Shown one piece after another: positions 17,215 through 26,139 of a DNA stretch of 64,000 nt. The notes below the pieces were generated by a model that was not told where the DNA came from, did not search any database, and was given only the letters and a program-made list of their open reading frames with translations. Origin of the DNA: G963663315 sp963663315 (lineage in GTDB: Bacteria; Pseudomonadota; Gammaproteobacteria; Arenicellales; Poriferihabitantaceae); the NCBI GenBank assembly GCA_963663315.1, contig OY760176.1, forward strand, positions 186,001 through 250,000. Reading direction: 5' to 3'. The position numbers were made by a program, and so were the translations under genes. The number at the start of each line of letters is the position of its first letter. The first letter of the stretch is position 1.

Positions 17215-18042
17215 TCAGACAGCACGGCGGTCTTTGACCACCGTGACCCGGTGCATTCGTCGATATTGGGGCGCGTAATCAGCCACCGCATAATGTTGAG
17301 TGACGCGGTTGTCCCACATCGCTACATCGCCCTCGGTCCAGCGATGTCTTACCTGAAATTCCGGCTGGTTGATGTGGTTATAAAGATATTGCAGCAAACG
17401 ATCACTGTCGGCCGCCGAGTATCCGTAAATCTGATTGGTGAACGACTGATTGACATAAAGAAATTTTCGCCCGGTAACCGGATGCACCTGAATCACCGGA
17501 TGCAATGCCGAGCCAGCGTTTTTCAGTGCGTTGTTCAGACATTCCACGCTTTTGTCCTGACCGAGGAACTGGTTGCGAAAAGTGCCGGGATCATGGATGG
17601 CTTCGAGATTCGAAAGTTCGGTTTTCATTGGCGCCGACAATGCCTCCCAGGCCGCATACAGACTGGTCCAGAGAGTGTCTCCTCCAATTTCCGGCAAGAC
17701 CCGGGCATGCAGAATCGATGCGAAAGGAGGGTCCGGGTGAAAGGTCAGGTCGGTATGCCATGTGTTGGTATCGGGCGGGCGGTCTGCATCGTTTTCCAGC
17801 AATGTCACTTCCTGAAAACCATCGACATGGGGATAAACCATGTGGGGTTTGCCAATTTCACCGAAATTTTCGGCAAATTTCAGTTGTGACTCGGGGCTCA
17901 GACTCTGTCTTGGCAGGAAGATGACCTTGTGGTCGATCAAGGCGCCATAAATGGCTTTAAGTTGCGCTTCACTCAGCGGATCAGCGAGATTCACTCCGGT
18001 AATCCGGGCGCCAATGGCAGGAGTCAGTTGTTTTATTTCCAT
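17215..18042 (-). CDS. TauD/TfdA-family Fe(II)/2-oxoglutarate dioxygenase
   Basis: A 275-aa alpha-ketoglutarate-dependent dioxygenase. The metal triad is visible: His96-x-Asp98 in TWHTDLTF and His250 in DNRVTQHYAVADY. The 2-oxoglutarate-binding arginines lie in YRRMHRVTV (about 261-266). The GARITGVNLADPLS start is the usual TauD-type N-terminus. Substrates in this family include taurine and other sulfonates, 2,4-D and sulfate esters. It is the first gene of the operon that ends with the cysteate-lyase-like enzyme. That grouping hints at organosulfonate breakdown but does not prove it. Confidence 0.9.
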   Translation of the reverse strand: MEIKQLTPAIGARITGVNLADPLSEAQLKAIYGALIDHKVIFLPRQSLSPESQLKFAENFGEIGKPHMVYPHVDGFQEVTLLENDADRPPDTNTWHTDLTFHPDPPFASILHARVLPEIGGDTLWTSLYAAWEALSAPMKTELSNLEAIHDPGTFRNQFLGQDKSVECLNNALKNAGSALHPVIQVHPVTGRKFLYVNQSFTNQIYGYSAADSDRLLQYLYNHINQPEFQVRHRWTEGDVAMWDNRVTQHYAVADYAPQYRRMHRVTVVKDRRAV

Positions 18043-18173
18043 GGCTGGATTCTACTCAAAAAAATATTCACCGGATACCTGTTTTTATGATGTTTTTTTG
18101 CCCCGGAATATCGGTTTGACTTATGATTGCGGTCATTGGCAACCCGGCGGCAGAAAAAGAACCGAACACAATA

Positions 18174-19541
18174 ATGAAGATCAGGAACAACCTCAGATCT
18201 CTGTCACAGGACATTCAGAACCGGCAGATAACGACTGAGTCGATTATAAACGCGACCCTGAAAAAGGCGAAGGCGAGTGAAAATGTCCTTGTTTCCATCA
18301 ATCATGATGTACTGGATCAGGCCAGGCAGGTTGACAGTTCAATTCAAGCCGGGCATCGCGTCCCCCCGTTGGCCGGTATTCCGATCATTTTGAAGGATCT
18401 GTTCGATATTGAGGGTGAGGTCACGCTGGCAGGGTCGATTGCCTTGCGGCACTCGGCCACACCTGCCCAAAGGGACTGTGCTGTGGCAAATCGACTGCGA
18501 GGGGCTGGCCTGTTGTTCGCAGGGCGGGCCAATATGAGTGAATTTGCTTTCAGTGGCATGGGAACCAACCCTCATTATGGTACTCCGAAGTGCATCTGGA
18601 ATCGGCAGACCGGACGACTGCCAGGCGGTTCTTCTTCGGGTAGTGCAGTCAGCGTGGCAGAAGGCATCGTGCCCGCGACAATCGGGTCGGATACCGCCGG
18701 GTCCTGTCGTGTGCCCGCTTCTTTCAATGGTATCGTAGGGGTAAAACCGAGTTACGGTCGATTATCGCTGGATGGAGTCTATCCCTTGTCGCCCACCTCT
18801 GATGCGCCGGGTCCGATGGGGGTTGATGTCGATAGCTGCTTTTTACTGGATCAACTGATGTCTGGAGCCTGGGACGGACAAGGCACGCTGCCATCGATCG
18901 GTCACATTGATTGTGCTTCGCTGAAACTGATTGTTCCCGAAAGTACGGTGATGGATGATCTGGCCAATGAGGTGGCTGACGATTTTGACCGGGCTGTGGA
19001 CACACTCAGGCAGGCCGGCGCCAGCGTGGAATTTATCGAAATGCCGGTCATCGGTGAGAGCGTGGAATTGTTTCTCACCCGTGCAGTGGTGGGGTATGAG
19101 GCATTGCAGCACCATGCTGCACTACTGGAGGAGTACGGACATGAATATGATCCTTTTGTGTATGACCGGATGATTGCTTTCAAAGAGGTTACTTATGAAG
19201 AACAGCAATCCAGATATCGCGACAAGGCTGATCTGAAAGCATCCTTTGAACAGGTAATGAAGGATTTTCAGGCTGACGCGGTAATATTTCCGACTACCCC
19301 GTGTATTCCTCCGACCATTGCCGAAGCCAGGGTTGCACAAAACAGGACGAAAATCAATTTGCGAAACCTGAGAAATACCGCCTCGGCAAACTACTTTGAT
19401 GGCTGTTCAATCAGCCTGCCGTGTCATGATTCAGGCAAGGCGCCGACCGGGTTGATGGTGTCTGCTGTTCATGGTCATGATGCGCAGTTGTACCGGATTG
19501 CAGAAGCAATCGAGCGGGTGATCCATTCATCGCGGAATTGA
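18174..19541 (+). CDS. Amidase signature family hydrolase
   Basis: Amidase with an intact Ser-cisSer-Lys triad. The lysine is in IILKDLFDIEG, the glycine/serine-rich loop LPGGSSSGSAVSVAEG holds the cis-Ser, and the nucleophile serine is in GSDTAGSCRVPA. It is about 455 aa when started at MKIRNNLRS. The frame is open to an ATG at 18123, but that prefix overlaps poorly conserved sequence. It hydrolyses a carboxamide; the substrate is unknown. Nitrile hydratase genes lie 5 kb away on the same strand but are not contiguous, so a nitrile-to-acid pathway is only a possibility. Confidence 0.88.
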   Translation: MKIRNNLRSLSQDIQNRQITTESIINATLKKAKASENVLVSINHDVLDQARQVDSSIQAGHRVPPLAGIPIILKDLFDIEGEVTLAGSIALRHSATPAQRDCAVANRLRGAGLLFAGRANMSEFAFSGMGTNPHYGTPKCIWNRQTGRLPGGSSSGSAVSVAEGIVPATIGSDTAGSCRVPASFNGIVGVKPSYGRLSLDGVYPLSPTSDAPGPMGVDVDSCFLLDQLMSGAWDGQGTLPSIGHIDCASLKLIVPESTVMDDLANEVADDFDRAVDTLRQAGASVEFIEMPVIGESVELFLTRAVVGYEALQHHAALLEEYGHEYDPFVYDRMIAFKEVTYEEQQSRYRDKADLKASFEQVMKDFQADAVIFPTTPCIPPTIAEARVAQNRTKINLRNLRNTASANYFDGCSISLPCHDSGKAPTGLMVSAVHGHDAQLYRIAEAIERVIHSSRN

Positions 19542-19622
19542 CAAGGTTCCGTAAAACGTGATCGAAGCCGCCCGCATGATGGGAGCCACAAATCGTCAGA
19601 CATCATTGGGATTGAGCGTAGC

Positions 19623-21980
19623 ATGACCAGTCAAGACAATCTGCCGCTGACCAGTTCGCATTGGGGCACCTATCGTGCCCGGGTGGGAAATGGCCGCGTG
19701 CTGGAACTGCTGGCGTTTGAACATGACCCTGATCCCTCCCCGATAGGCCAGGGGATCCTCGATGTTCAGGACGGCCCTACGCGTATCGATGCGCCGATGG
19801 TGCGAGAGAGCTGGTTGAAGGGTGGGCCGGGCTGTCGTCCTGAGCGGCGTGGTGTTGATCCTTTTGTGGAAGTCGGTTGGAGTCAGGCGAACGAACTTGT
19901 TGCGAAAGAACTCGACCGTATCCGCAACTCTTACGGAAACGCGTCAATCTTTGGCGGATCATACGGTTGGGCCAGTGCCGGGCGTTTTCACCATGCGCAA
20001 AGCCAGCTGCACCGGTTCCTCAACTGTATCGGAGGATACACGGGGTCGAAATTCACTTACAGCTTCGCTGCGGCAGAGGCGGTTGTGCCGCATATTCTGG
20101 GCAGCTACCGTGCCTATCTCGATACCTGCACCAGCTGGTCGTCGATCTGCGAGAACACCAGACTTTTGGTCTGTTTTGGTGGTGTTCCCCTGAAGAATGG
20201 ACAGATATCCCAGGGCGGTACCGGTCGCCACTGCCAGCGCGATTGTCTTGAGGCCGCCGGGGTCGCCGGTATTGATTTCGTAAACATCAGCCCGTTGAAG
20301 TCGGATCTGCTGGATGATGTGGGTGGCGAATGGTTGGCCGTGCGTCCCAATACCGATGTCGCTGTCATTCTTGGCCTTGCCCATACGTTGCAGATCGAGG
20401 GTTTGACCGACCAGGCGTTTCTGGATCGTTATACCGAGGGCTTCGATCGATTCCTGCCCTATCTGATGGGGGATTGGGACGGTGTTGCAAAAGATGCCGA
20501 CTGGGCTGCGGAAATCAGCGGGATCTCCGCCGAGACCATCCGTACACTCGCCCGACGTATGGCAGCCGAGCGGACGATGATCTCGGTCAGCTGGTCTCTG
20601 ACCCGGCAGGATCATGGGGAGCAGCCGTTCTGGGCCGCTATTGTGCTGGCTTCAATGCTGGGTCAGGTTGGCTTGCCGGGCGGAGGATTCGGCTTTGGCT
20701 ACAGCGCCATGAATTTCATCGGTGGCCAGTTCACAGTCTTGCCCGGAGCCTCCTTTCCACAAGCTCAAAACGCGGTGAAGAACTTTATCCCGGTCGCCCG
20801 CATCAGCGACCTGCTTTTGCATCCGGGCGGGCCCTTCGATTTCGATGGTGTCCGCTACGAGTATCCGGACATCAAGGTGGTTTACTGGGCGGGCGGCAAT
20901 CCCTTCCATCATCACCAGGATCTTAACCGGTTGATCAGGGCCTGGCAGAAACCGGACACGATCATCGTAAATGAATGGTGCTGGAATTCACTGGCAAAAC
21001 GAGCCGATATAGTCTTACCTTGCACCACGCCACTGGAACGGAATGATATCGCGCTGACACCGCGCGATCCCTACGCGGTCTCCATGTGCAAACTTACCGA
21101 ACCCTACGGTCAGTCTCGCGATGATTTCGAGATATTCAAGGGTATTGCACGGGCGATGGGCGTCGAAAGCGCCTTCACCGAAGGGCGAGACCAGGACGAC
21201 TGGCAGCGATGGATTTACGATCAGACCCGGGCCCAGGCGAGGTCCACCAACATCGACATGCCGGACTATGAGACCTTTCGAGAACAGGGGTGGTTCAAGA
21301 CCCCGGACCTTGCAGAACCGATCGTCATGCTGCGCGACTTTCGCGCCGACCCGGTCAAGTACCCGCTTTCGACACCAAGCGGAAAGATCGAGATATTCTC
21401 CGAAACCGTGGCCCGGTTCGGATATGATGATTGCCCGGGACACCCGGTCTGGCTGGAACCCTACGAATGGCTTGGGTGCGCCCATTCGCGCTGGCCGCTC
21501 CACCTGATCTCGAACCAGCCAAAAGACAAACTGCATTCACAACTTGACCATGGCGGTTACAGCAAGTCCGCCAAGGTGCAGGGCCGCGAGCCTGTCCACA
21601 TCCATCCCGAAGAGGCGGTTGCTCGTGGTGTTCGGGGTGGCGATGTCGTGAGAGTGTTCAACGACCGGGGCGCCTGTCTGGGTGGCGCAGTGATCGACGA
21701 CAAAATCCGCCCCGGAGTCGTGCAAATGAGCACCGGTGCGTGGTATGACCCTGTTGATCTGTCCGGGCCCGGAAGCCTTTGCAAACACGGCAATCCAAAT
21801 GTCCTGACACGCGACAAGGGCACGTCGAGGCTTGGTCAGGGCCCGACGGCGCATACCTGTCTTGTCGAAATCGAGCGGTTTGACGCCAACCCGCCACCCG
21901 TTACCGCACACGAGCCCCCCATCATATTGAGACCTGAAAATCCGACCACCGGAGCGTCAATCGAAATGGTAGAGACATGA
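19623..21980 (+). CDS. Molybdopterin-dependent oxidoreductase, biotin sulfoxide/TMAO/DMSO reductase type
   Basis: A 785-aa molybdoenzyme of the DMSO reductase family with no N-terminal Fe-S cysteines and no Tat signal, as in cytoplasmic BisC. The serine expected to bind Mo lies in FGGSYGWASAGRFHHAQSQ (about residues 110-128). Further blocks are GGTGRHCQRDC, the pterin-contact VRPNTDVAVILGLAH, VYWAGGNPFHHHQDLNRL, and the C-terminal MGD-binding domain (LISNQPKDKLHSQ, STGAWYDP, KHGNPNVLTRDKGTSRLGQGP). It likely reduces an S- or N-oxide, and methionine sulfoxide is possible. No maturation or membrane subunits are adjacent. Confidence 0.9.
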   Translation: MTSQDNLPLTSSHWGTYRARVGNGRVLELLAFEHDPDPSPIGQGILDVQDGPTRIDAPMVRESWLKGGPGCRPERRGVDPFVEVGWSQANELVAKELDRIRNSYGNASIFGGSYGWASAGRFHHAQSQLHRFLNCIGGYTGSKFTYSFAAAEAVVPHILGSYRAYLDTCTSWSSICENTRLLVCFGGVPLKNGQISQGGTGRHCQRDCLEAAGVAGIDFVNISPLKSDLLDDVGGEWLAVRPNTDVAVILGLAHTLQIEGLTDQAFLDRYTEGFDRFLPYLMGDWDGVAKDADWAAEISGISAETIRTLARRMAAERTMISVSWSLTRQDHGEQPFWAAIVLASMLGQVGLPGGGFGFGYSAMNFIGGQFTVLPGASFPQAQNAVKNFIPVARISDLLLHPGGPFDFDGVRYEYPDIKVVYWAGGNPFHHHQDLNRLIRAWQKPDTIIVNEWCWNSLAKRADIVLPCTTPLERNDIALTPRDPYAVSMCKLTEPYGQSRDDFEIFKGIARAMGVESAFTEGRDQDDWQRWIYDQTRAQARSTNIDMPDYETFREQGWFKTPDLAEPIVMLRDFRADPVKYPLSTPSGKIEIFSETVARFGYDDCPGHPVWLEPYEWLGCAHSRWPLHLISNQPKDKLHSQLDHGGYSKSAKVQGREPVHIHPEEAVARGVRGGDVVRVFNDRGACLGGAVIDDKIRPGVVQMSTGAWYDPVDLSGPGSLCKHGNPNVLTRDKGTSRLGQGPTAHTCLVEIERFDANPPPVTAHEPPIILRPENPTTGASIEMVET

Positions 21981-22229
21981 GTAATCTTCAGGAAGTCTCT
22001 GATCTTGAAAACACGGTTGCCATCGCCGGTCGGATGGGAGGATAGATGATGGAATGTCAATGAGTCCCGATATGAACCGGGACATAAACCTTATTATTCG
22101 GCACCGGCCCGTGTTTCGGCTGGTCCAGTCAGGAAGTGCTTGGCTGGGTTTATTATGGTAGTGGACAGGTGTTGGCTATGGTGGTTTATGATTTCCGGGA
22201 TGAGTGCGTACGTGAAAGGGGAGAGTGAA

Positions 22230-23273
22230 TCAGGCCCCTTTGAAGTGATATTCTGATTCATGTTCCATTACATTTTCCTGTGCAAGCTTTTCTGCTTGCC
22301 GCTTTTCTGCCGTGGCTCTTCTGTGGCGACCATATAGCGCAAACAGAATTCCACCGATTATCACCGAACCGCCCAACCATATCCCGTCACCCGGGTCTTC
22401 ACCGACGAGCAAGACGGCAATCGTGATTGCGGCGATCGGAGTAAAGGAAGTGGCCAGCGTCATATCGCTGGAACGCGCTTTCTTAAGAGCCATGTTCCAG
22501 GCGAACTGCCCACCGATTATCACGATAACCGCATAGATAACGGTCCATTTCAACACGGTCGGGGCAAAAACATCCTGAAAGTGATCCGGGCCAAACAGGT
22601 AAATTGCCCACATAAAGTAAATGATGGTTCCAAGCGTGGTGCGATAGATCGAAAAGACGCCAAATGACACCTCGTTCAGTTTCTTCTTTGAAAGCAGATT
22701 CGAAGCCATAAATGAAAAAATCCCGCCAAGCGCAGCATATTCTCCCCTGCCGAATTCAAACCCGGCTGCATCCTCACTACGCATGGTGATGACGATAACG
22801 GCGCCCGACAGCGCAATCAGGGTACCGGCGAAGGCCCATCTGTCGAATGCGACCTTGAGTACCAGACAGGACAGAATCAGCATCATCGGTGGTTCGATCC
22901 GACCGATCAGGACTACATTGGTGACGGTCGAAAATTCCAGCGCAAAGAAAAACAGCGAAGGAGTCAGGGCGGAGGACAATATCGCCGAGATAGTCATCGC
23001 AATCCAGTCAGAGCGCGATATTTTGTTCAGATTCTCCCGAGTCCATTCCTTCCAGAAAAAGAAAACCATCGGCACCAGGGAAAACAGGCTTCCGAGAAAC
23101 AGCAGATTACAGAATGTAATCGTGTTACGTCCATCCAGCAGATTTTTTGATCCGATATCAGTGAGGATAAGAATAATTGAGTTGGCAGATGCATAAATGA
23201 TGACGGCTACCCAGGAGAGAATCATGCCCTGGACGATGGTTGAACTCAGAACGCTGCTTTTGGAGATATTCAT
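22230..23273 (-). CDS. DMT-superfamily (EamA) transporter
   Basis: Inner-membrane protein (347 aa) with about ten hydrophobic segments in two repeats, as in EamA-type drug/metabolite transporters. It differs from classic EamA members by a long soluble C-terminal tail rich in Lys, Arg and Glu (about residues 315-347: YGRHRRATAEKRQ...). The substrate cannot be told. It is a single gene flanked by the convergent molybdoenzyme and the divergent methyltransferase. Confidence 0.85.
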   Translation of the reverse strand: MNISKSSVLSSTIVQGMILSWVAVIIYASANSIILILTDIGSKNLLDGRNTITFCNLLFLGSLFSLVPMVFFFWKEWTRENLNKISRSDWIAMTISAILSSALTPSLFFFALEFSTVTNVVLIGRIEPPMMLILSCLVLKVAFDRWAFAGTLIALSGAVIVITMRSEDAAGFEFGRGEYAALGGIFSFMASNLLSKKKLNEVSFGVFSIYRTTLGTIIYFMWAIYLFGPDHFQDVFAPTVLKWTVIYAVIVIIGGQFAWNMALKKARSSDMTLATSFTPIAAITIAVLLVGEDPGDGIWLGGSVIIGGILFALYGRHRRATAEKRQAEKLAQENVMEHESEYHFKGA

Positions 23274-23472
23274 AGGGATAAATTATTTGAATGGATCGGG
23301 CGTGCGGACTGAAATTGTATAGTAAAATTCGGTGCATCTGTGAACAAGAACCCGGAGGTTCGAGTTTCAATTCCGGTTATAGTTCCAATGAATATAGAAT
23401 TATCCCATCCAGTGACCCTGCCGACATGAAGGCGGAGCTAAAAGATATCGAAGATTTGCGGTAAACAATATT

Positions 23473-24324
23473 ATGACTGATCAGTGTAATACCCCGTTGG
23501 TGACCCGATTTGACGATGTTTATAATATGCCTGATTGCCGGGCCTATTATCACGCCATGAATGCGGTGCAATACAGTAACGCTGGCATTGCGATGAAAGG
23601 ATTTGCCCCAGCACTCAATGAATTGAAACGTATTCGCGGTATTGAGGTACCGTGTGTGATGGATTTTGCCTCCGGCTATGGCATTGGCGCCCTTCTGATG
23701 CGGCATCACATTACTCTGGATCAGGTGCTGGATCGATATCAGGAGCCGAAGTTTATCGACGCTTCGATGGAAGAGGTTATCCAGTGGGACAGCCAGTGGA
23801 TTGACCAGAACAAATATTTTGATGTGCCGTGCCGGATCTTTGGCATAGATGTGGCTGAACGGGCGCTCATGTACGGTAAATCTGTCGGTATTTACGACGA
23901 TGTGTTCGCGATTGATCTGCAATCCGAGTCACCTGGTGAAGAACTGCAACAAATGATTGAGCAGTGTGACATGATCATTGAGGTGGGCTCGATGATGCAC
24001 ATGCTGCAAGGCACACTGCAAACGATACTTGACCTGGCCGGGGACTCGCTCCCCTGGATTGTTTCTTCTCCGGTCAGAGGAAATGAGTCAAAGGAATCCT
24101 GGGAGATCATGGAGAAAGCCGGACTGGTCGTTGAAGCGATGCCGATTTCGCCGTTTCCTCACCGGATATTCGCGGATGAAGAGGAGAAACAAAGAGCGAT
24201 TCGACTGGTCAGGGAAAGAGGACGTGAATCCCAGGGTTTTGAAACAACCGGCTCCTACCATGCACAGTTGTATATCGCTCGGCCCGAGCATGAATGTACC
24301 CACATGTCTGATTGGCTTGTCTGA
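23473..24324 (+). CDS. Putative class I SAM-dependent methyltransferase-like protein
   Basis: A 283-aa protein I cannot assign to a named family. Residues about 60-72 read PCVMDFASGYGIGALL, matching the glycine-rich motif I of class I methyltransferases. FGIDVAERALMYGKSVGIYDDVFAIDLQ (about 119-146) fits motifs post-I and II, and CDMIIEVGSMMHML resembles motif IV. The C-terminal part (FADEEEKQRAIRLVRERGRES) is charged. There are no membrane segments. It stands alone, followed closely by the convergent aldo/keto reductase. The acceptor is unknown. Confidence 0.6.
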   Translation: MTDQCNTPLVTRFDDVYNMPDCRAYYHAMNAVQYSNAGIAMKGFAPALNELKRIRGIEVPCVMDFASGYGIGALLMRHHITLDQVLDRYQEPKFIDASMEEVIQWDSQWIDQNKYFDVPCRIFGIDVAERALMYGKSVGIYDDVFAIDLQSESPGEELQQMIEQCDMIIEVGSMMHMLQGTLQTILDLAGDSLPWIVSSPVRGNESKESWEIMEKAGLVVEAMPISPFPHRIFADEEEKQRAIRLVRERGRESQGFETTGSYHAQLYIARPEHECTHMSDWLV

Positions 24325-24330
24325 TCCGTT

Positions 24331-25200
24331 TCAGGGCTGATACAGGATAGTTTCGGGGACGGCGCCAAACCGGACATGACGGTCAAGCGCGTCGATGCGG
24401 CTCATTTCCTCCACTCCCAACACAAACTCCCCGATGCTGAAATTCTGGCGAATATGGGCCGAAGTCTGCGCTTTTGGAATGGCGATCAGATTATGCTGGT
24501 AATGCCAGCGCAGAAGAATCTGCGCCGGGGTCACTGCGTGTCTGATGGCCAACTCCTGGATTAACGGGTCACGAAACGGGGTTTCCACGGAAGCGCCGGA
24601 CTTCCATTGTGCGGCTCCCAACGGCGACCCGCTGATAATTTTGATCTCGTTTTGATCACAAAACTGCCTGATCTCGTTCTGGCAACAATAGGGATGGAGT
24701 TCAATCTGGTTACAAACGGCGGGAATATGGGCAAACCCCTGAAGGGATTTCAGATCTGCCACATCAAAATTTGAAACCCCGATACTCCTTACCCGATTTT
24801 CCTCAACGAGTTTTTCCAGCGCTTTCCAGGTTTGCCTGTTTTTTCCGGAAACCGGCCAGTGCAGTAGATATAGATCAATATATTCAAGATTCAATCTGTC
24901 AAGACTCGATTCAAACGCCCGCAGGGCGTTGTCATAACCGAAACTCATCATCGGCGCCTTCGAGGTAATGAATATCGAATCCCGATTGATTCGGGACTGC
25001 CTGATCGCGGCCCCGACACTGCGCTCGTTACCATATACCGGTGACGTGTCAACATGTCGATAACCGTGTCTCAATGCGTTGAGCAGGGTATCCACCACCT
25101 CGCGGCCATCGTTGCGCCAGCCATTCAATCCCGCAGTACCAAACCCTCTGGTCGGAATGGATATGCCATTGGCCAGTTGTGTTTGGGCGATCAGCGCCAT
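24331..25200 (-). CDS. Aldo/keto reductase
   Basis: NADPH-dependent (beta/alpha)8 oxidoreductase of 289 aa, close to 2,5-diketo-gluconate reductase-type AKRs. The catalytic tetrad is complete: Asp51 and Tyr56 in VDTSPVYGNE, Lys81 in FITSKAP and His114 in YLLHWP. The cofactor loop IPKAQTSAHIRQN near residue 250 is present. The start is set at MALIAQTQLANG; the longer frame to 25482 only overlaps nadE antisense-free sequence and adds no homology. It lies 43 bases after nadE and is probably co-transcribed with it. Confidence 0.92.
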   Translation of the reverse strand: MALIAQTQLANGISIPTRGFGTAGLNGWRNDGREVVDTLLNALRHGYRHVDTSPVYGNERSVGAAIRQSRINRDSIFITSKAPMMSFGYDNALRAFESSLDRLNLEYIDLYLLHWPVSGKNRQTWKALEKLVEENRVRSIGVSNFDVADLKSLQGFAHIPAVCNQIELHPYCCQNEIRQFCDQNEIKIISGSPLGAAQWKSGASVETPFRDPLIQELAIRHAVTPAQILLRWHYQHNLIAIPKAQTSAHIRQNFSIGEFVLGVEEMSRIDALDRHVRFGAVPETILYQP

Positions 25201-25243
25201 GACAATTATTCGGTGATCCGGGCGGTTGCCGTTTGTGCAGGAA

Positions 25244-26053
25244 TCAGCGCAGTTCCCGCGGAATTTTACAAACGGGAATGGGTTCCATTTTATGCCGGTT
25301 GGCTTTGTGCAGGCGGATATAAATTTCCAGCGCCTGACGCTGCCGGGCGCTTGCACCGGTGAGCGATCCTTCCCGGTCGGGGTTCCCGGAATCTTCTTCG
25401 GTACGGGCCATGGCCCATTCCAGTTCGTCGTAGCTGGCGCCCAGTTGATCTTCGTCAGAGCGATTATCTCCCCATAAACCATCGGTTGGTCTGGCTACCA
25501 TGATCTCTTCGATGATACCCAGGGCTTTTCCAAGCCGGTAAACTTCAGATTTATCGAGGTCGGCAATCGGACTCAGGTCAACGCCGCCATCGCCATATTT
25601 TGTGAAAAACCCGACACCGAAATCCTCGACCCGGTTGCCGGTACCGGCAACCAGATAATTGTGCAGTCCGGCAAAGTAATAAAGCGTGGTCATTCGTAAT
25701 CGCGCACGGGAATTCGCCAACGCCAGGGATCGGGTTTTCTCATCTTCCACCGCTGGCATGGATTGGACGAATTGATCAAATATCGGGGTGAGGTCGGTTC
25801 TGACCGAAGACACATTCGGGAAGTTGTTTTCAAGCTGATCGATATGTTTCCTCGCCCTCGATTCCTGTGAAGGCGCCTGGTGAACCGGCATTTCGAGGCA
25901 CAACACCGGGTTGCCTGTTCTGGCTGCCAGGGCCGAAGTCACAGCCGAGTCGATCCCCCCGGAAACGCCTACCACAAACCCCCTGGTTGTTGCCGTCTGA
26001 TTGTAACAATCGAGCCAGGCGACAATATGATTTATGACTGCTTCGGTTTTCAT
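25244..26053 (-). CDS. nadE: NH3-dependent NAD(+) synthase
   Basis: Makes NAD from deamido-NAD, ATP and ammonia. The PP-loop SGGIDS occupies residues 31-36. TGNRVEDFGVGFFTKYGDGGVDLSPIADLDKSEV (about 145-178) is the diagnostic NadE block, and ARPTDGLWGDNRSDEDQLG follows. There is no N-terminal nitrilase/glutaminase domain, so it is the short ammonia-dependent form. The start at 26053 is preferred because CAGGT lies about seven bases upstream; Mets at 26065 and 26086 are alternatives. Confidence 0.93.
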   Translation of the reverse strand: MKTEAVINHIVAWLDCYNQTATTRGFVVGVSGGIDSAVTSALAARTGNPVLCLEMPVHQAPSQESRARKHIDQLENNFPNVSSVRTDLTPIFDQFVQSMPAVEDEKTRSLALANSRARLRMTTLYYFAGLHNYLVAGTGNRVEDFGVGFFTKYGDGGVDLSPIADLDKSEVYRLGKALGIIEEIMVARPTDGLWGDNRSDEDQLGASYDELEWAMARTEEDSGNPDREGSLTGASARQRQALEIYIRLHKANRHKMEPIPVCKIPRELR

Positions 26054-26139
26054 AATACCTGACATGATACCCAAAAAGCTGGACAATTCAATCAGCCACC
26101 ATGATACACTCGCTCCGCGGCAAACAGGCAGTTGACCCT

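Noticed and set aside
24331..25482. Aldo/keto reductase starting at 25482
   Set aside because: The first 94 residues of the longer frame overlap nadE and have no AKR similarity; the normal N-terminus begins at 25200.
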